NCBI GenBank assembly: GCA_947044405.1
Contig: CAMRHE010000012.1
Span: forward strand, 13,284,001-13,348,000
DNA from: Leptodactylus fallax
Lineage: Eukaryota; Chordata; Amphibia; Anura; Leptodactylidae
DNA length: 64,000 nucleotides
Direction of reading: 5' to 3'
Shown here: positions 35,209 through 50,956 of the stretch, piece after piece
Layout of the letters: the number at the start of each line of letters is the position of its first letter
Numbering within the stretch: position 1 is the first letter of the stretch
Position numbers and translations under genes: made by a program
Notes under the pieces: generated by a model
What the model saw: the letters and a program-made list of their open reading frames with translations, nothing else
Databases searched by the model: none
What the model was told of the DNA's origin: nothing

Positions 35209-36231
35209 ATGGGCTCCTCAAAACAACTCTCAAATGATCTGAAAACAAAGATTGTTCAACATAGTTGTTCAGGGGAAGGATACAAAAAGTTGTCTCAGAG
35301 ATTTAACCTGTCAGTTTCCACTGTGAGGAACATAGTAAGGAAATGGAAGACCACAGGGACAGTTCTTGTTAAGCCCAGAAGTGGCAGGCCAAGAAAAATA
35401 TCAGAAAGGCAGAGAAGAAGAATGGTGAGAACAGTCAAGGACAATCCACAGACCACCTCCAAAGAGCTGCAGCATCATCTTGCTGCAGATGGTGTCACTG
35501 TGCATCGTTCAACAATACAGCACACTTTGCATAAGGAGAAGCTGTATGGGAGAGTTATGCGAAAGAAGCCGTTTCTGAAAGCACGCCACAAACAGAGTCG
35601 CCTGAGGTATGCAAAAGCACATTTGGACAAGCCAGCTTCATTTTGGAAGAAGATCCTGTGGACTGATGAAACAAAGATTGAGTTGTTTGGTCATACAAAA
35701 AGGCGTTACGCATGGTGTCAAAAAAACACAGCATTCCAAGAAAAACACTTGCTACCCACTGTAAAATTTGGTGGAGGTTCCATCATGCTTTGGGGCTGTG
35801 TGGCCAATGCCGGCACCGGGAATCTTGTTAAAGTTGAGGGTCGCATGGATTCAACTCAGTATCAGCAGATTCTTGAGAATAATGTACAAGAATCAGTGAC
35901 GAATTTGAAGTTACGCCGGGGATGGATATTTCAGCAAGACAATGATCCAAAACACAGCTCCAAATCTACTCAGGCATTCATGCAGAGGAACAATTACAAT
36001 GTTCTGGAATGGCCATCCCAGTCCCCAGACCTGAATATCATTGAACATCTGTGGGATAATTTGAAGCGGGCTGTCCATGCTCGGCGACCATCAAACTTAA
36101 CTGAACTGGAATTGTTTTGTAAAGAGGAATGGTCAAAAACACCTTCATCCAGGATCCAGGAACTGATTAAAAGCTACAGGAAGCGACTAGAGGCTGTTAT
36201 TTTTGCAAAAGGAGGATCTACTAAATATTAG
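35209..36231 (+). CDS. Tc1/mariner transposase, intact 340 aa (element D)
   Basis: The ATG at 35209 (MGSSKQLSND) gives 340 aa, the usual length of Tc1-like transposases; an upstream in-frame Met at 35164 has no family support. Order: first helix-turn-helix (about 9-48), GRPR motif (59-62), second helix-turn-helix (about 68-112), basic region with RKKPFLKARHK (118-128), then the DDE catalytic domain. Asp153 (WTDETK), Asp244 (QQDNDPKH) and Glu279 (NIIEHLW) are all present. Exactly 34 residues lie between the second Asp and Glu, as in DD34E. The glycine-rich box GGGSIMLWGC is intact, and the protein ends GGSTKY. The enzyme would excise and reinsert DNA at TA. Confidence 0.95.
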   Translation: MGSSKQLSNDLKTKIVQHSCSGEGYKKLSQRFNLSVSTVRNIVRKWKTTGTVLVKPRSGRPRKISERQRRRMVRTVKDNPQTTSKELQHHLAADGVTVHRSTIQHTLHKEKLYGRVMRKKPFLKARHKQSRLRYAKAHLDKPASFWKKILWTDETKIELFGHTKRRYAWCQKNTAFQEKHLLPTVKFGGGSIMLWGCVANAGTGNLVKVEGRMDSTQYQQILENNVQESVTNLKLRRGWIFQQDNDPKHSSKSTQAFMQRNNYNVLEWPSQSPDLNIIEHLWDNLKRAVHARRPSNLTELELFCKEEWSKTPSSRIQELIKSYRKRLEAVIFAKGGSTKY

Positions 36232-36246
36232 TGTCACTTTTCTGTT

Positions 36247-36459
36247 GAGGTGCCCATACTTTTGCAGCGGTCAAATTTTGGTTTAATGCATATTGCACAT
36301 TTTCTGTTAGTACAATAAACCTCATTTCAATCCTGAAATATTACTGTGTCCATCAGTTATTAGATATATCAAATTGAAATGGCTGTTGCAAACACCCAAA
36401 TATTTAGAACTAAAAATGATTAAGATTAATAGGGGTGCCCAAACTTTTTCATATGACTG
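36247..36459 (-). repeat. right inverted repeat (IR/DR) of Tc1 element D
   Basis: Inverted partner of 34811-35023, inner direct repeat at about 36249-36267, outer one at about 36431-36450. Confidence 0.85.
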
Positions 36460-36461
36460 TA

Positions 36462-38089
36462 TGCTTCTTAAGGACATAGTTATTGGTATGCTACCTCAAT
36501 CATCTGGTGGCACCACACAGCTCCACAGTACTGAATTGTAAGGAATCCACAAGCTGCCACACAGAGTCTGTGTATTAAACTGCCTTTATATTGGTTACAT
36601 TTTTGATTTACATCTAAGTATCCACATAGTTGGTAGAACATAAAAAAGCAGTAAAATAATATGATTTTATTCTATAAAATAATACTAGACATAGAGTGGA
36701 TGAGATAATGACATACACTGATATGATACAGAAGGGAAAGGTGGATAAAGTTATCCTTAATTCTGGTATAAATAGATATTTCAATAAATGGATAAAAAGG
36801 AACACAGAAAAGGCAGACGATCCTTTTCTCAGTAGTATATTTTATATCCCACTTGTAAAGCAAGACTTTAATGAGATCCACGGGGAAAGACTTCTGTCAA
36901 TCACAGCTTACTTTTTCATATAGTCATCTCTGCCCCCATCACAGAACCACGGGGCATAAAATAATTAGAAAACCCTCGGTAACTGCTCTGTTTTACAAGA
37001 ATAAAATCTGTGTGCAGATCATTTACATAAGCAAGTCACTTTCTATTACACTGCTCCAGGCTGAGTAACAATCCCAAAACTCGGGGAAAATAAAAAGACT
37101 AGTTTCAGTATTTGAAACTGAATAACATAAAAATGCCCCTGTGCTTTGTCTTAAAAAATAAATTTTTTCTCAAAGCATGTCACCTATTTCTCAGTAGCTT
37201 AAAGCTGCCTATTCATGTTCTTCTATGGTAGATGAGTGTCTAAAGCTTCCTTATTGAAACTAGGGCTATTTGGCAGCCACCATTGTTCATGAGGAAAATT
37301 AACTTTCAGAACTGATATGATCAGTAAGAGGAATAGTGATAAATGCAAAGTCAATTATAATTATATGTGCAATTTGTCCAAAAATACCATTATCCCTGTA
37401 AAAGTAGCCTCCTGTCATATATAAAGGCTGGTGTTCATGTGCCTCCCTCCCAGTCTGATGTATGAATAGGCTGATAGGATTTAGGGCAATCTACATTTGA
37501 ATAGTGTTTTCCAAACAAGGCAGCTATGAAAGATCTTCGCCGGCTATTAATAATGGAAAACATAAAAGCTGGCCATTGACGCCGATTGTAGGGGCGGTTA
37601 TGAGCCAATAGGAGCCCCAGGTTTTCATCTTTACAGTGAAACAGACCAGGTAATTTTCAAAAACAAAGAACAGAGACATTTTTAGACAAAGGCCTGTAGA
37701 TGGATACAATTGTTTGTAGGGCTTTTCATTCCATTCATAATAGACCCATTATTGGACTGACTTCATAATTTACTTTTTATCTTGTATAAAAAAAGCTTAT
37801 GTTAATTATAGGAGAGAAAAGACATGTGGACATGATTTATATTGTGATATTTGATATACATCAAAACCAGGGTAATAAAAAAAACTGCTGGGGGTTCTAA
37901 AAAGTGATGTTTTAAACCAATGTCTTAATACCCATGCAACCTTTGTTGAGGTACCATGCCCACTATTGTTGTCCACCCAAAAGACAAATATTAGATTGAA
38001 CATGAACATAACTATATTTAAATTTGTAGACAATTAAAACTTAATCATTTTTAGAAATATAAGTAATTCAAATTTCTACCAATTTGTAG
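36462..38089. other. unassigned sequence
   Basis: AT-rich, no gene recognised. Confidence 0.35.
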
Positions 38090-38375
38090 AGATTATCTCT
38101 TACCATCTAAGTGGTGACAGTCTTTTGTATTGATTGGTTTCCAATGAATACAACTATGAATGCAGGAACTTTCTATGCTCTGGAGCTTGTCAGAAATCCA
38201 ACCATGATCTCCTTATTGTGGACAGGCTATCAGGCCTACATGTATGAGAAGATACAGTAATCCGGCCACAATAAGGAAATCATGGCTGATTTTCAGAACA
38301 TAGAACGTTCCTGCATTCATAGTCGTATCCATTGGCAGCCAATGAAGACTGTCAGCACTAAGATAATTAGAGAAA
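38090..38375. mobile_element. fold-back MITE
   Basis: Arms pair across about 285 bp: CTATGAATGCAGGAAC at 38154-38169 has its inverted copy at about 38308-38323, CTCCTTATTGTGG pairs with CCACAATAAGGAAAT, and GACAGTCTT occurs at both outer sides. Confidence 0.65.
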
Positions 38376-39109
38376 ATCTTTAAAACTCTGCAAAAAGTTT
38401 ATTTATACAGTATATGAAAACATTTCAAACTTTTCAGTGTCTTCAACTTTAGATATGGTTATGTTTGTGGAAAAAATCCTTTATTTATAATTATAAGGCT
38501 AAATATTGCAAGCTTGCTTACTAGTGCTCTGACACCAAATGTTCATGCCAGTTTTGAAGGTAAAAATATGTTATTCCACATAGTAATATTGGCTATTTGG
38601 ATATTTGCACTACACGTATATTTGGAAGGGAAAATGTCAAGCAAGTCTAATTTACATCTGTTTGTGCTCTATTTTTTAATCTGTTTTACATATGTTTTAG
38701 TACTTCAATATGAGCTTGACATCTGTTTGCAATACATGTTTTTATATCACTTTGTGCTTCTTTTTTTAGCCATTATTCCACTTTTTGGAATTTGGGTGGG
38801 AATAGATAAAAATTGGAAAGCGCAAACATACTGTAGATTTTGCTCCTCTGTCCTATTGTGTTGAATTTTACACTTGCCTTTGACATGTCACCTGTCTAGT
38901 TCTATGGATTGTTTGAAACAGCTAGCAAAGGTTGAGAGTCACGGACACAATAGACCAAGAGGGCTTCACATTGCACCACAGCACCTTTTATGACTCTATC
39001 CTTTAAATGTAATAGCAGCAGGTTCAAAATAGTCAAATCAAATAGATAATCCATTAATTCTCATCACATTGATTTTGCACCATGGAATATTGCATCCATA
39101 ACTTGTATA
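38376..39109. other. unassigned sequence
   Basis: A 116-codon frame at 38514-38864 is hydrophobic only because the DNA is T-rich. No gene recognised. Confidence 0.35.
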
Positions 39110-39998
<889 letters not shown>

Positions 39999-40577
39999 TA
40001 TAAATATAGGGCTCACAGATCAGGCTTGTAGAAATTGCTCTATTAAAAGAGATCAAAATTTGTTAACAGTGAGGATGAAGGCTGATTGTAAATAGGAACT
40101 AGTGGAATAAAACTGGAACTGACATAATTAAAAACTACGTATCAAATCTGGAAATACAACATGGTGATTTGTTTTCCAGAGTAGTAAAAAACAAAAACTG
40201 ACCACTCTTATTCACAAGGTTACTGATGTAATATATTCTTCAATGTCTTGTGGAATCAATGCATGAGGAAAACTGAATCTCTATTCCCTCAAGACTTGAT
40301 GTCCTTATTTGGGAATGTGTCCTGTGGCCCCCAATGACTAATAAATATGGGCTGGAGCTGTTCTATGATCTGAAGATCTCAGTCTTTCATCAGATTTTCC
40401 CGACAACCTTCCCCTTAAAATCCTGCAGACGTTCTTGAGTAATGCATGTCCATGAAGACGTAGATGGAGTAGGTTTCACTATAGGAGGTTATTAGCGCAA
40501 GTGAATGGTTTAAATGTTGCTTAAAGGGGTTAACCATGTTTAATAAAAATGAAAAATAACTTCAAATGTCTGCCATC
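39999..40577. other. unassigned sequence
   Basis: No gene or clear repeat. TTAAAGGGGTTAACCATG near 40520 resembles a frog MITE end. Confidence 0.35.
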
Positions 40578-41693
40578 CAGTGGCATAAGTACTGGAGAAG
40601 CAGCCATTACCTGCTGAAGTAACAGGCCCTATTTACTTACCGATCCCCGCTCCTGCTCACGGCCGCCTACGCTTCCCCTTCTGCGTCCCATATCATGTCG
40701 CTGGGGCCCCCTTGAGGGCAGAAAGGGAAGCGTATGCGGCTGTGAGCAGAAGCGGGGATCAGTAAGTGAAGCTGCAGGCCCACGAACCCCAACAAATACT
40801 GCTATTATTATACTCTGGTGATCAAACATAATAACCACTGTTACTCACTTCTCCTGCACTCTGGCGTGACTCCCTGCAATTTTAGGGCCTCTTTAGTGAC
40901 ATGCCAGATGTCACATATCCCAGCACGACGTCATTATGCTTCACGATGTCGGCCTAGCCCACCTGACATCTGCACAGACACTGAAGAGGGCCGAAAGCAG
41001 CAGGGAGTGCGTCGGAGCCCAGGAGAGGTAAGTAACTGGTTTTTATGTTCCCTCACCTCCCCTGGGTCTCCGATCATTATACTCTGTGGTTTTAAAAGAC
41101 CCCAGAGTATAATAGTTCGTGGGTGGTCCACTATGGGGCATAATGCTGTGTGCAGGGGCCACTGTAGGACATAATACTGTGTGCAGGGGCCACTGTGGGA
41201 CATAATACTGTGTGCAGGGGCCACTGTGGGACATAATACTGTGTGCAGGGGCCACTGTGGGACATAATACTGTGAAGGGGCCACTGTGGGGCATTATACT
41301 GTGTGGAGGGGCCACTATGGGACATTATACTGTGTGGAGGGGCCGTTATGGGACATTATATTGTGTGCAGGGGCCGCTATGGGACATTATACTGTGTGCA
41401 GGTGCCACAATGGGACATTATACTGTTTGCAGGGGCTGCTATAGGATATTATACTGTGTGGAGGGCCACTATGGAGCATTATATTGTGTGGAGGGGTCGC
41501 TATGTGCCATTATACTGTGTGGAGTATGGGATATGATACTGTCTGGAGGCTGCTATGGGACATTATAGTGTGTCTAAATGGGGGGGGGGAGTGCTATGCC
41601 GTGGAGGGAAGCCCAAGTCAAAAGTTTGCTGGGGGGCCCCTGATGCCATCCTACTGGCATCATGGCTCCCATTGCTGAGCTGTAATGCCACTG
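40578..41693. mobile_element. minisatellite-bearing hAT-like element, copy 2
   Basis: Starts CAGTGGCATAAGTACTGG and ends GCTGTAATGCCACTG. Collinear with 18652-19827: AACAGGCCCTAT, the GATCCCCGCTCCTGCTCACG hairpin, CCGAAGCAGC-type words, the phrase ACCCCAGAGTATAATAGTT and then a 31-bp array. No clear 8-bp duplication is seen. No transposase. Confidence 0.75.
41131..41585. repeat. 31-bp minisatellite, about 15 units (second locus)
   Basis: Unit GGGGCCACTGTGGGACATAA plus TACTGTGTGCA; units become more variable to the right (GGAGGGGCCGTTATGGG and so on). Same family as 19250-19745. Confidence 0.9.
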
Positions 41694-44336
41694 ATTGGTC
41701 GCAATGGTCACATGCTAGCTTTTTGTAAACAAAGCCTAAGTGCACAGTGGGAGCACAGTGGGCACAGTGGAAGCACAGTGGGAACACTGGCACTGGATCA
41801 CTGGGAGAATTTGAGTAGTGTTTTTTTTTTTGTTTTAGAAAATTTGCAGGTGTTGGATGGCCCCTTTAATAATGGCTTCAACCTGTACAGCTCTGCGACA
41901 AAGTCATTTGTAACAAAGCAATGTAGAGGCCACAGTCCTCACTCAAGCAATATAGACCCATCAACCAGCTGATCAGTATGTAAGCTGAGTGTCTGAAGAT
42001 GGCATCTAGGCCATGTCAGTCATTATCAATTTCTATCTTGATAAAGAATAAGGTAGCCTTTAAGTCTATATTCATACACAACTATTTTTTCAGAAATCCC
42101 TGCAATGTTCATATTTATTTTAAAGCAGCTTGCAGAATCCACATGCTTGACATAAAAACAATCTCATTCAGATATATGGAACTGATTTTTAGTTGCAGAA
42201 ATTTTTCCAACAATCTTCAGTATGTGAATACAACCTAAGAACTCAATGTGAATAGCTTAAACTATTTGTTCTTGCTGTTGTATTTTCTCCATTGTAACAG
42301 TTGTACTTGCATGTTCCTTTTCCCTTCAAAGTGTTTTGTTATGCCCTTCATTATCAATATATGGCATACCATGTTGTTTCTTCCTATAAAATGTATAATA
42401 AAATGGCACTTACTACTGTTTACACCCAAGAGTAAAATAAAGATGTTTCCCATATGTTTTTGTTCAGTTTTCTGTACATGAAGCAAGAAATGCTGAAATA
42501 CAACTTTTTTCATCAAATAAACAGTATTTTGGTTACAGTAAAAAATAGTATTTTTCTTGCTCTTTTATTTAATCATTGTCGAACATGAATAGTAACATAA
42601 ATCTGTGAAATGGGCATACACTGGTCAATTTAACTATTACAGAAAATACTGTACAACATAAGTAGCTTCATTGCCTATACCGTGTCTGAAAAAACTATAA
42701 ATTCCTGTAGTAAATGCCTTTCTTCCAATGCTCATGACTTTTCCAGATAATGTGAGGCGATGTTAAGGTCGCTCTTTTCAAACAGGTATCTTCCCACCAC
42801 TCCCCATTCATCTTCTATGGTTTCAAATAAAGTCCAGGTCATAGGGCCAGGCTTAAGAAGACAATTTCTTCAGAAGACCACTGCTAATTTGTAAACAGAG
42901 CACATATTTACAAGAGCATAACAAGATCATGTTGTCCTTAATGACACCATGTGTGAAGCTCATTTGAGCCTCCAGTGATCAGGTAATCCTTATCTCCCAG
43001 TGTTGAAGGAGAGGGGCAGCCTAAATGCTGACCCAAGTGACTAATCCACTTGAAGTGTTAAATTAGCCATAGGCAATTTTAATAATTACACCAAAGAAGC
43101 TTGAAATGACAAATTATACACACATATTCTCACTTGTCCTGTACTGTGCTTGGAATGCAGGAAACACAGTGCCAAGTACACAGTCGTCAGTTGTAAGAAA
43201 AAGTGCAAATAGCCATGCATGTGACTATGCAATGTACCTAATAGCATAGAATAAAAAGTTACTTTCTAAATAGTCTTGACAAAGAATAACCTATTATTTT
43301 GTGTATGCAGCTCCTGGCAGATCAATGTGTCTGTAGGGTTACAGACTACAACAAACCCTGTGTAGTCCAATATTGTAGTCATAACCCTTTCCCTTTGTCC
43401 CATACTTTTTGATAACATACACTTGGCAGGTTAACAGGAAGCAAGGGACATACCATAGGAAGTAGAATTGCATTATCTGACTATGCCGTAATTTGTAATC
43501 ATGAAAACATGGGTCTGCGTTGTCTAAGTTCTCATGCATGCGACCAAGGTTCCAATTTTTTAAGGAAAGGCACCCAGATGACACTTTCTAGTAGGTAAAT
43601 TGATATGCAAGATAATGTAAGATACCTATGCAGTCAAAATGGTGGGGCACACAAGCATGTTCATATCCACTACTAGAATGATTGCAATATGGGAAACAAA
43701 ACACAGTTGGATTAGAATTATAAACTTTGTAATAAATACATTTACAAGGAGAGGCATGAAATGGTGTGACTTGCTCAGAAAGATTGTGTGAAGGTTGGCA
43801 TTAGGTACAAAGCAAAGTGGTCAATTCAAATGGTTTTACCTATTGCATTTAGCCTATATAAAAAAGACTGAATATTATAACTAAAATTATTCTCCAAAGT
43901 AATATTGCATAACTTGATGTGACTGCTGTAAATTCTAGGAGTCAGGATCAGGAATTCAGTCCTAATGAACAAAGACAAGCATGTGATCTCTTGGAAGTAC
44001 CAGATGGAAATCTTTGAATCTGAATACTTTCTATGTGTTTGTAGTAAGGTAATGGTGCTGTGAAATCTCTCACCCTCTGTGCTTTTGTGACATCAGATTG
44101 GCTTTGCTGCCTGTTGTGCATAGGAAAAAAAACAGTGCTTTCTGTTTGATGTGGAAGAGAGTAGTATGTCAAATGAACTGATGAAGTAATGAAATCTGGA
44201 ATCATGTTATGACTCCCAGAAATGTTTCTGTAGCACCCATACTGTGCCTACCATCTTGGCAAGTCTTTAAGAGTAGCAAATATAGAACAAATAACAAATT
44301 GCTATTTTCTTCTTCTTATATGACTCTAAGGCTAAG
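41694..44336. other. unassigned sequence
   Basis: Contains a short AGTGGGAGCACAGTGGGCAC direct-repeat cluster at about 41742-41790. No gene is recognised; open frames are short and lack motifs. Confidence 0.35.
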
Positions 44337-44536
44337 GCCCCACGTAGCTAGCTGAAGCCAAAAAGCGCTTTTTTCCCGCAGCGCTTTTCACAGAAAGTCC
44401 GCAGAACTTTCCTCTGCAGACTTTCTTCTTCCACCAGCATTTCCGTAGGTATAATTGACATGCTGGGATTAGCCAGAATCAAATCCACTTTGCATGGATC
44501 GACAATATTGCAGCGTTTACGCTACATGGGGCCTTG
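44337..44536. mobile_element. hairpin MITE (GGCCCCACGTAGC family)
   Basis: Starts AAGGCCCCACGTAGCTAGC and ends GCTACATGGGGCCTT, with the family hairpin AGAAAGTCCGCAGA...TCTGCAGACTTTCT inside. Confidence 0.75.
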
Positions 44537-44846
44537 ATCTAAATAATGGTTTTAGGTAAACAATATGCCACAGATCTTCCATGGTCCACATTTTGTTATA
44601 AAAATAAGGTGTAAGTCATATACTGATGTACAGTGGGGAAAAAAAGTATTTAGTCAGCCACCAATTGTGCAAGTTCTCCCACTTAAAAAGATGAGGCCTG
44701 CCTGTAACTTGACATCATAGGTAGACCTCAAATATGAGAGACAAAATGAGAAAACATATCTAGAAAATCACATTGTCTGATTTTTTAAGAATTTATTTGC
44801 AAATTATGGTGGAAAATAAGTATTTGGTCAATAACAAAAGTTCATC

Positions 44847-45750
<904 letters not shown>

Positions 45751-46041
45751 ACTGTTTGAGGTTGTGGACAGGTGTCTTTTATACTGATAACAATGTCAAA
45801 CAGGTGCCATTACTACAGGTAATGAGTGGAGGACAGAGGAGCCTCTTAAAGAAGAAGTTACAGGTCTGTGAGAGCCAGAAATCTTGCTTTTTTGTAGGTG
45901 ACCAAATACTTATTTTCCACCATAATTTGCAAATAAATTCTTAAAAAAGTCAATGTGATTTTCTAGAAATGTTTTCTCATTTTGTCTTGCATAGTTGAGG
46001 TCTACCTATGATGACAATTACAGGCCTCTCTCATCTTTTTA

Positions 46042-46304
46042 GTTTCAATAATTTTTATTCGAATTTTCAAAGAATAAACGTGCAGAACGGTGTTAACTTA
46101 CAGTGCAATGTACATTGGTATGCAGTATCACATAGGTCATACATCAATAAGACAGGTATGCAAACACTAACATAGTAAACCAGAACTATAACATTAACTT
46201 TCAGGCACAGTCAACGGGCTATTATGAATCGTATCTAGGATATGTTCTTCATTTCCGACCTTCCCTCGGTTGTAGGGCTTTGTTTGTGTGTGTGCACTGA
46301 CACT
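46042..46304 (-). mobile_element. 5'-truncated LINE tail inside Tc1 element F
   Basis: 263 bp flanked by the 16-base duplication CTCTCTCATCTTTTTA (46026-46041, 46305-46320). Starts GTTTCAATAATTTTTATTCG, which is the complement of an A/T-rich LINE 3' end. Long variable duplications mark target-primed insertion. Confidence 0.75.
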
Positions 46305-46374
46305 CTCTCTCATCTTTTTAAGTGGGAGAACTTGCACAGTTGGTGGCTGACTAAATACTTTTTTCCCCACTGTA

Positions 46375-46654
46375 TTACTTTGCAAGCCCTTAAACCCCAT
46401 TATAACACGACATTTAGAATTAGATCAGTAGGGAAAGAACGACACATTCTTTATATAGATGTTTTGTCTTTTTGATAGAGATGTCAGTGATAATGGTTAA
46501 CAATGGTGGCTCTGCGGTTGCTGCTGTTTCCTTCCAGCATTGCAGTCTTAGTTTTGTAATAGATCATCTGCATCCTGCGTATGGTGTTTGTATGTTGTGT
46601 GTGTTTAGATGGTCTTCCTCCATGTTAATTGCCATTCAAATGTGAGGGAAGTTA
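46375..46654. other. unassigned sequence
   Basis: Short spacer between element F and an L2-type tail; nothing recognised. Confidence 0.4.
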
Positions 46655-46764
46655 TATTGTAAGCTCTACAGGGGACAGGGCTGATGATGTAAGTGCTGAC
46701 AATTTTTGTACATTGCTGCAGACTATGTTGATGCTATAAAACCAACATGAAAGAACAGATAATG

Positions 46765-46802
<38 letters not shown>

Positions 46803-46803
46803 G
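46655..46803 (+). mobile_element. L2-type LINE tail with (AAT)n
   Basis: ATATTGTAAGCTCTACAGGG, GGACAGGGCTGATGATG and ATGTTGATGCTATAAAACC match the L2 3' tail. An (AAT)n run of about 40 bases follows at 46760-46803. Confidence 0.65.
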
Positions 46804-47071
46804 CACTTTATTTGGTCCTGTGAGTTTTACATAGGGGTAGATTTACAATTGGCCCTGCACCAGAATTGTGTTGTAAAAGTGTTGCAATTTTTGGCACATG
46901 ACATTTTGCATTGCAAATGAAGCCAATTTTCTGATGGTAACACCACTTGATGCAAGGGCCCACAACCCAACTCATTTTTTATAACTTACTCCATAAAACT
47001 GGCTGAAATTTGAGCTATTTCCTAGCAGATTTAAACTTCAATTCTGGCACACAGAACAGGCGTGAGATGTA

Positions 47072-48674
<1,603 letters not shown>

Positions 48675-49322
48675 TGCCACAATTTAGGAGGCATAGGCCA
48701 CTTGATAACTGTGGAGCCTCTAATGCCTGTGGAGCAAATTATTGAGACTGATGTACTACAACCCATACTCTTAAAGGTGTTTTCCCATCTGAGTGTTTTA
48801 CCTTCTCTCCTGTCAGTTTGGTACAGTAGCACTTCAGCCATTCAGGAGCTTGCTGCATCATAACTAACTAAAGTGCAGTGAGTTCAATTAACATAGCCAA
48901 ATTCAGTTTGGGAAATAGTGCCCACAAACAGGCTCAGTAGTTAAGTGCACTTTCCAGATTTATTAACTGCCAATCACAGAGAAGTAAAGAGAACAGAGGG
49001 GGCTGGAAACAGGGACTAAGTCAGCTGACAATTGCAGCTAGATAGCTAGATAGTGGGCTAAAAGCTAGACAACAGGCTGTATACACTGAGGATACATATT
49101 TAGCTGTATCTGGCAAACAGAGTCAGATGGATAAAGCAATGTATTGGGTATAACACTTCAGTTAGTTGAAACTACAAGTTTAAATGTGACTCTGGAGATA
49201 TTAAGACTACATGTTGGATGTCCTTGTCCTGTTACTTTTGTTTGACATCATACAGTACATCTCTAATGGAATAAGAAAACAGGTTGCTGGCCCTTTTTTT
49301 GCTACAGGTCCAAATGCATGTA
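48675..49322. other. unassigned sequence
   Basis: No gene or repeat recognised. Confidence 0.35.
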
Positions 49323-50956
49323 CAGTGCCTTGCGAAAGTATTCGGCCCCCTTGAACTTTTCAACCTTTTGCCACATTTCAGGCTTCAAACATAAGGATAT
49401 AAAATTTAAATTTTTTTTAGTGAAGAATCAACAACAAGTGGGACACAATTGTGAAGTGGAACGAAATTTATTGGATATTTTAAACTTTTGTAAAAAATAA
49501 AAAACTGAAAAGTGGGGCGTGCCAAATTATTCGGCCCCCTTAAGTTAATACTTTGTAGCGCCACCTTTTGCTGCGATTACAGCTGCAAGTCGCTTGGGGT
49601 ATATCTCTATAAGTTTTGCACATCGAGAGACTGAAATTCTTGCCCATTCTTCCTGGGAAAAGAGCTGGAGCTCAGTGAGGTTGGATGGAGAACGTTTGTG
49701 AACAGCAGTTTTCAGCTCTTTCCACAGATTCTCGATTGGATTCAGGTCTGGACTTTGACTTGGCCATTCTAACACCTGGATACGTTTATTTGTGAACCAT
49801 TCCATTGTAGATTTTGCTTTATGTTTGGGATCATTGTCTTGTTGGAAGATAAATCTCCGTCCCAGTCTCAGGTCTTTTGCAGACTCCAACAGGTTTTCTT
49901 CCAGAATGGTCCTGTATTTAGCTCCATCCATCTTCCCATCAATTTTAACCATCTTCCCTGTCCCTGCTGAAGAAAAGCAGACCCAAACCATGATGCTGCC
50001 ACCACCATGTTTGACAGTGGGGATAGTGTGTTCAGGTTGATGGGCTGTGTTGCTTTTACGCCAAACATATCGTTTTGCATTGTGGCCAAAAAGTTCAATT
50101 TTGGTTTAATCTGACCAGAGCACCTTCTTCCACATGTTTGGTGTGTCTCCCAGGTGGCTTGTGGCAAACTTTAAATGAGACTTTTTATGGATATCTTTGA
50201 GAAATGGCTTTCTTCTTGCCACTCTTCCATAAAGGCCAGATTTGTGCAGTGTACGACTGATTGTTGTCCTATGGACAGACTCTCCCACCTCAGCTGTTGA
50301 TCTCTGCAGTTCATTCAGAGTGATCATGCGCCTCTTAGCTGCATCTCTGATCAGTCTTCTCCTTGTTTGAGATGAAAGTTTAGAGGGATGGCCAGGTCTT
50401 GGTAGATTTGCAGTGGTCTGATACTCCTTCCATTTCAATATGGTCACTTGCACAGTGCTCCTTATGATGTTTAAAGTTTGGGAAATCTTTTTGTATCCAA
50501 ATCCGGCTTTAAACTTCTCCACAACAGTATCACGGACCTGCCTGGTGTGTTCCTTGGTCTTCATGATGCTCTCCGCGCTTTAAACAGAACCCTGAGACTA
50601 TCACAGAGCAGGTGCATTTATACGGAGACTTGATTACACACAGGTGGATTATATTTATCATCATCAGTCATTTAGGACAACATTGGATCATTCAGAGATC
50701 CTCACTGAACTTCTGGAGTGAGTTTGCTGCACTGAAAGTAAAGGGGCCGAATAATATTGCACGCCCCACTTTTCAGTTTTTTATTTTTTACAAAAGTTTA
50801 AAATAACCAATAAATTTCGTTCCACTTCACAATTGTGTCCCACTTGTTGTTGATTCTTCACCAAAAAATTAAAATTTTATATCTTTAGGTTTGAAGCCTG
50901 AAATGTGGCAAAAGGTTGAAAAGTTCAAGGGGGCCGAATACTTTCGCAAGGCACTG
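49323..50956 (-). mobile_element. Tc1-like transposon H
   Basis: Ends start CAGTGCCTTGCGAAAGTATT, TA at 49321-49322 and 50957-50958, 1634 bp. Inverted repeats of about 200 bp carry outer and inner GTATTCGGCCCCCTT-like direct repeats (inner left ATTATTCGGCCCCCTTAAG), an IR/DR layout. Confidence 0.93.
49545..50564 (-). pseudogene. Tc1-like transposase with a single stop codon (element H)
   Basis: 340 codons in one frame, from MKTKEHTRQVRDTVVEKF to GGATKY. The only break seen is TAA at 50106-50108, at the Glu codon right after the first catalytic Asp in WSDE. Before it lie two helix-turn-helix regions and RPGHPSK (GRPR-like). After it come [23 protein letters not shown] and [14 protein letters not shown]. 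Everything downstream of the stop reads cleanly, so the copy is young or recently inactivated. Confidence 0.9.

Larger units (their letters stand above)
34811..36459 (+). mobile_element. Tc1-like transposon D, apparently complete
   Basis: 1649 bp, flanked by TA at 34809-34810 and 36460-36461. Inverted repeats of about 213 bp are nearly identical over the outer ~190 bp. Each holds two direct repeats, an outer AAAAGTTTGGGCACCCC and an inner GCAAAA-TTTGGG-ACC-like copy. That is the IR/DR layout known from Sleeping Beauty-type transposons. The transposase frame is open from ATG to stop. No lesion was found in the ends or the gene. Confidence 0.95.

Noticed and set aside
34811..36459. Naming element D as Sleeping Beauty or Frog Prince
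   Set aside because: Layout and residue spacing agree, but I cannot confirm identity of the ends from memory.
38514..38864. 116-codon hydrophobic frame that could be a membrane protein
   Set aside because: T-rich DNA gives Phe/Leu/Ile/Tyr by chance; no motif, no splice or promoter context.
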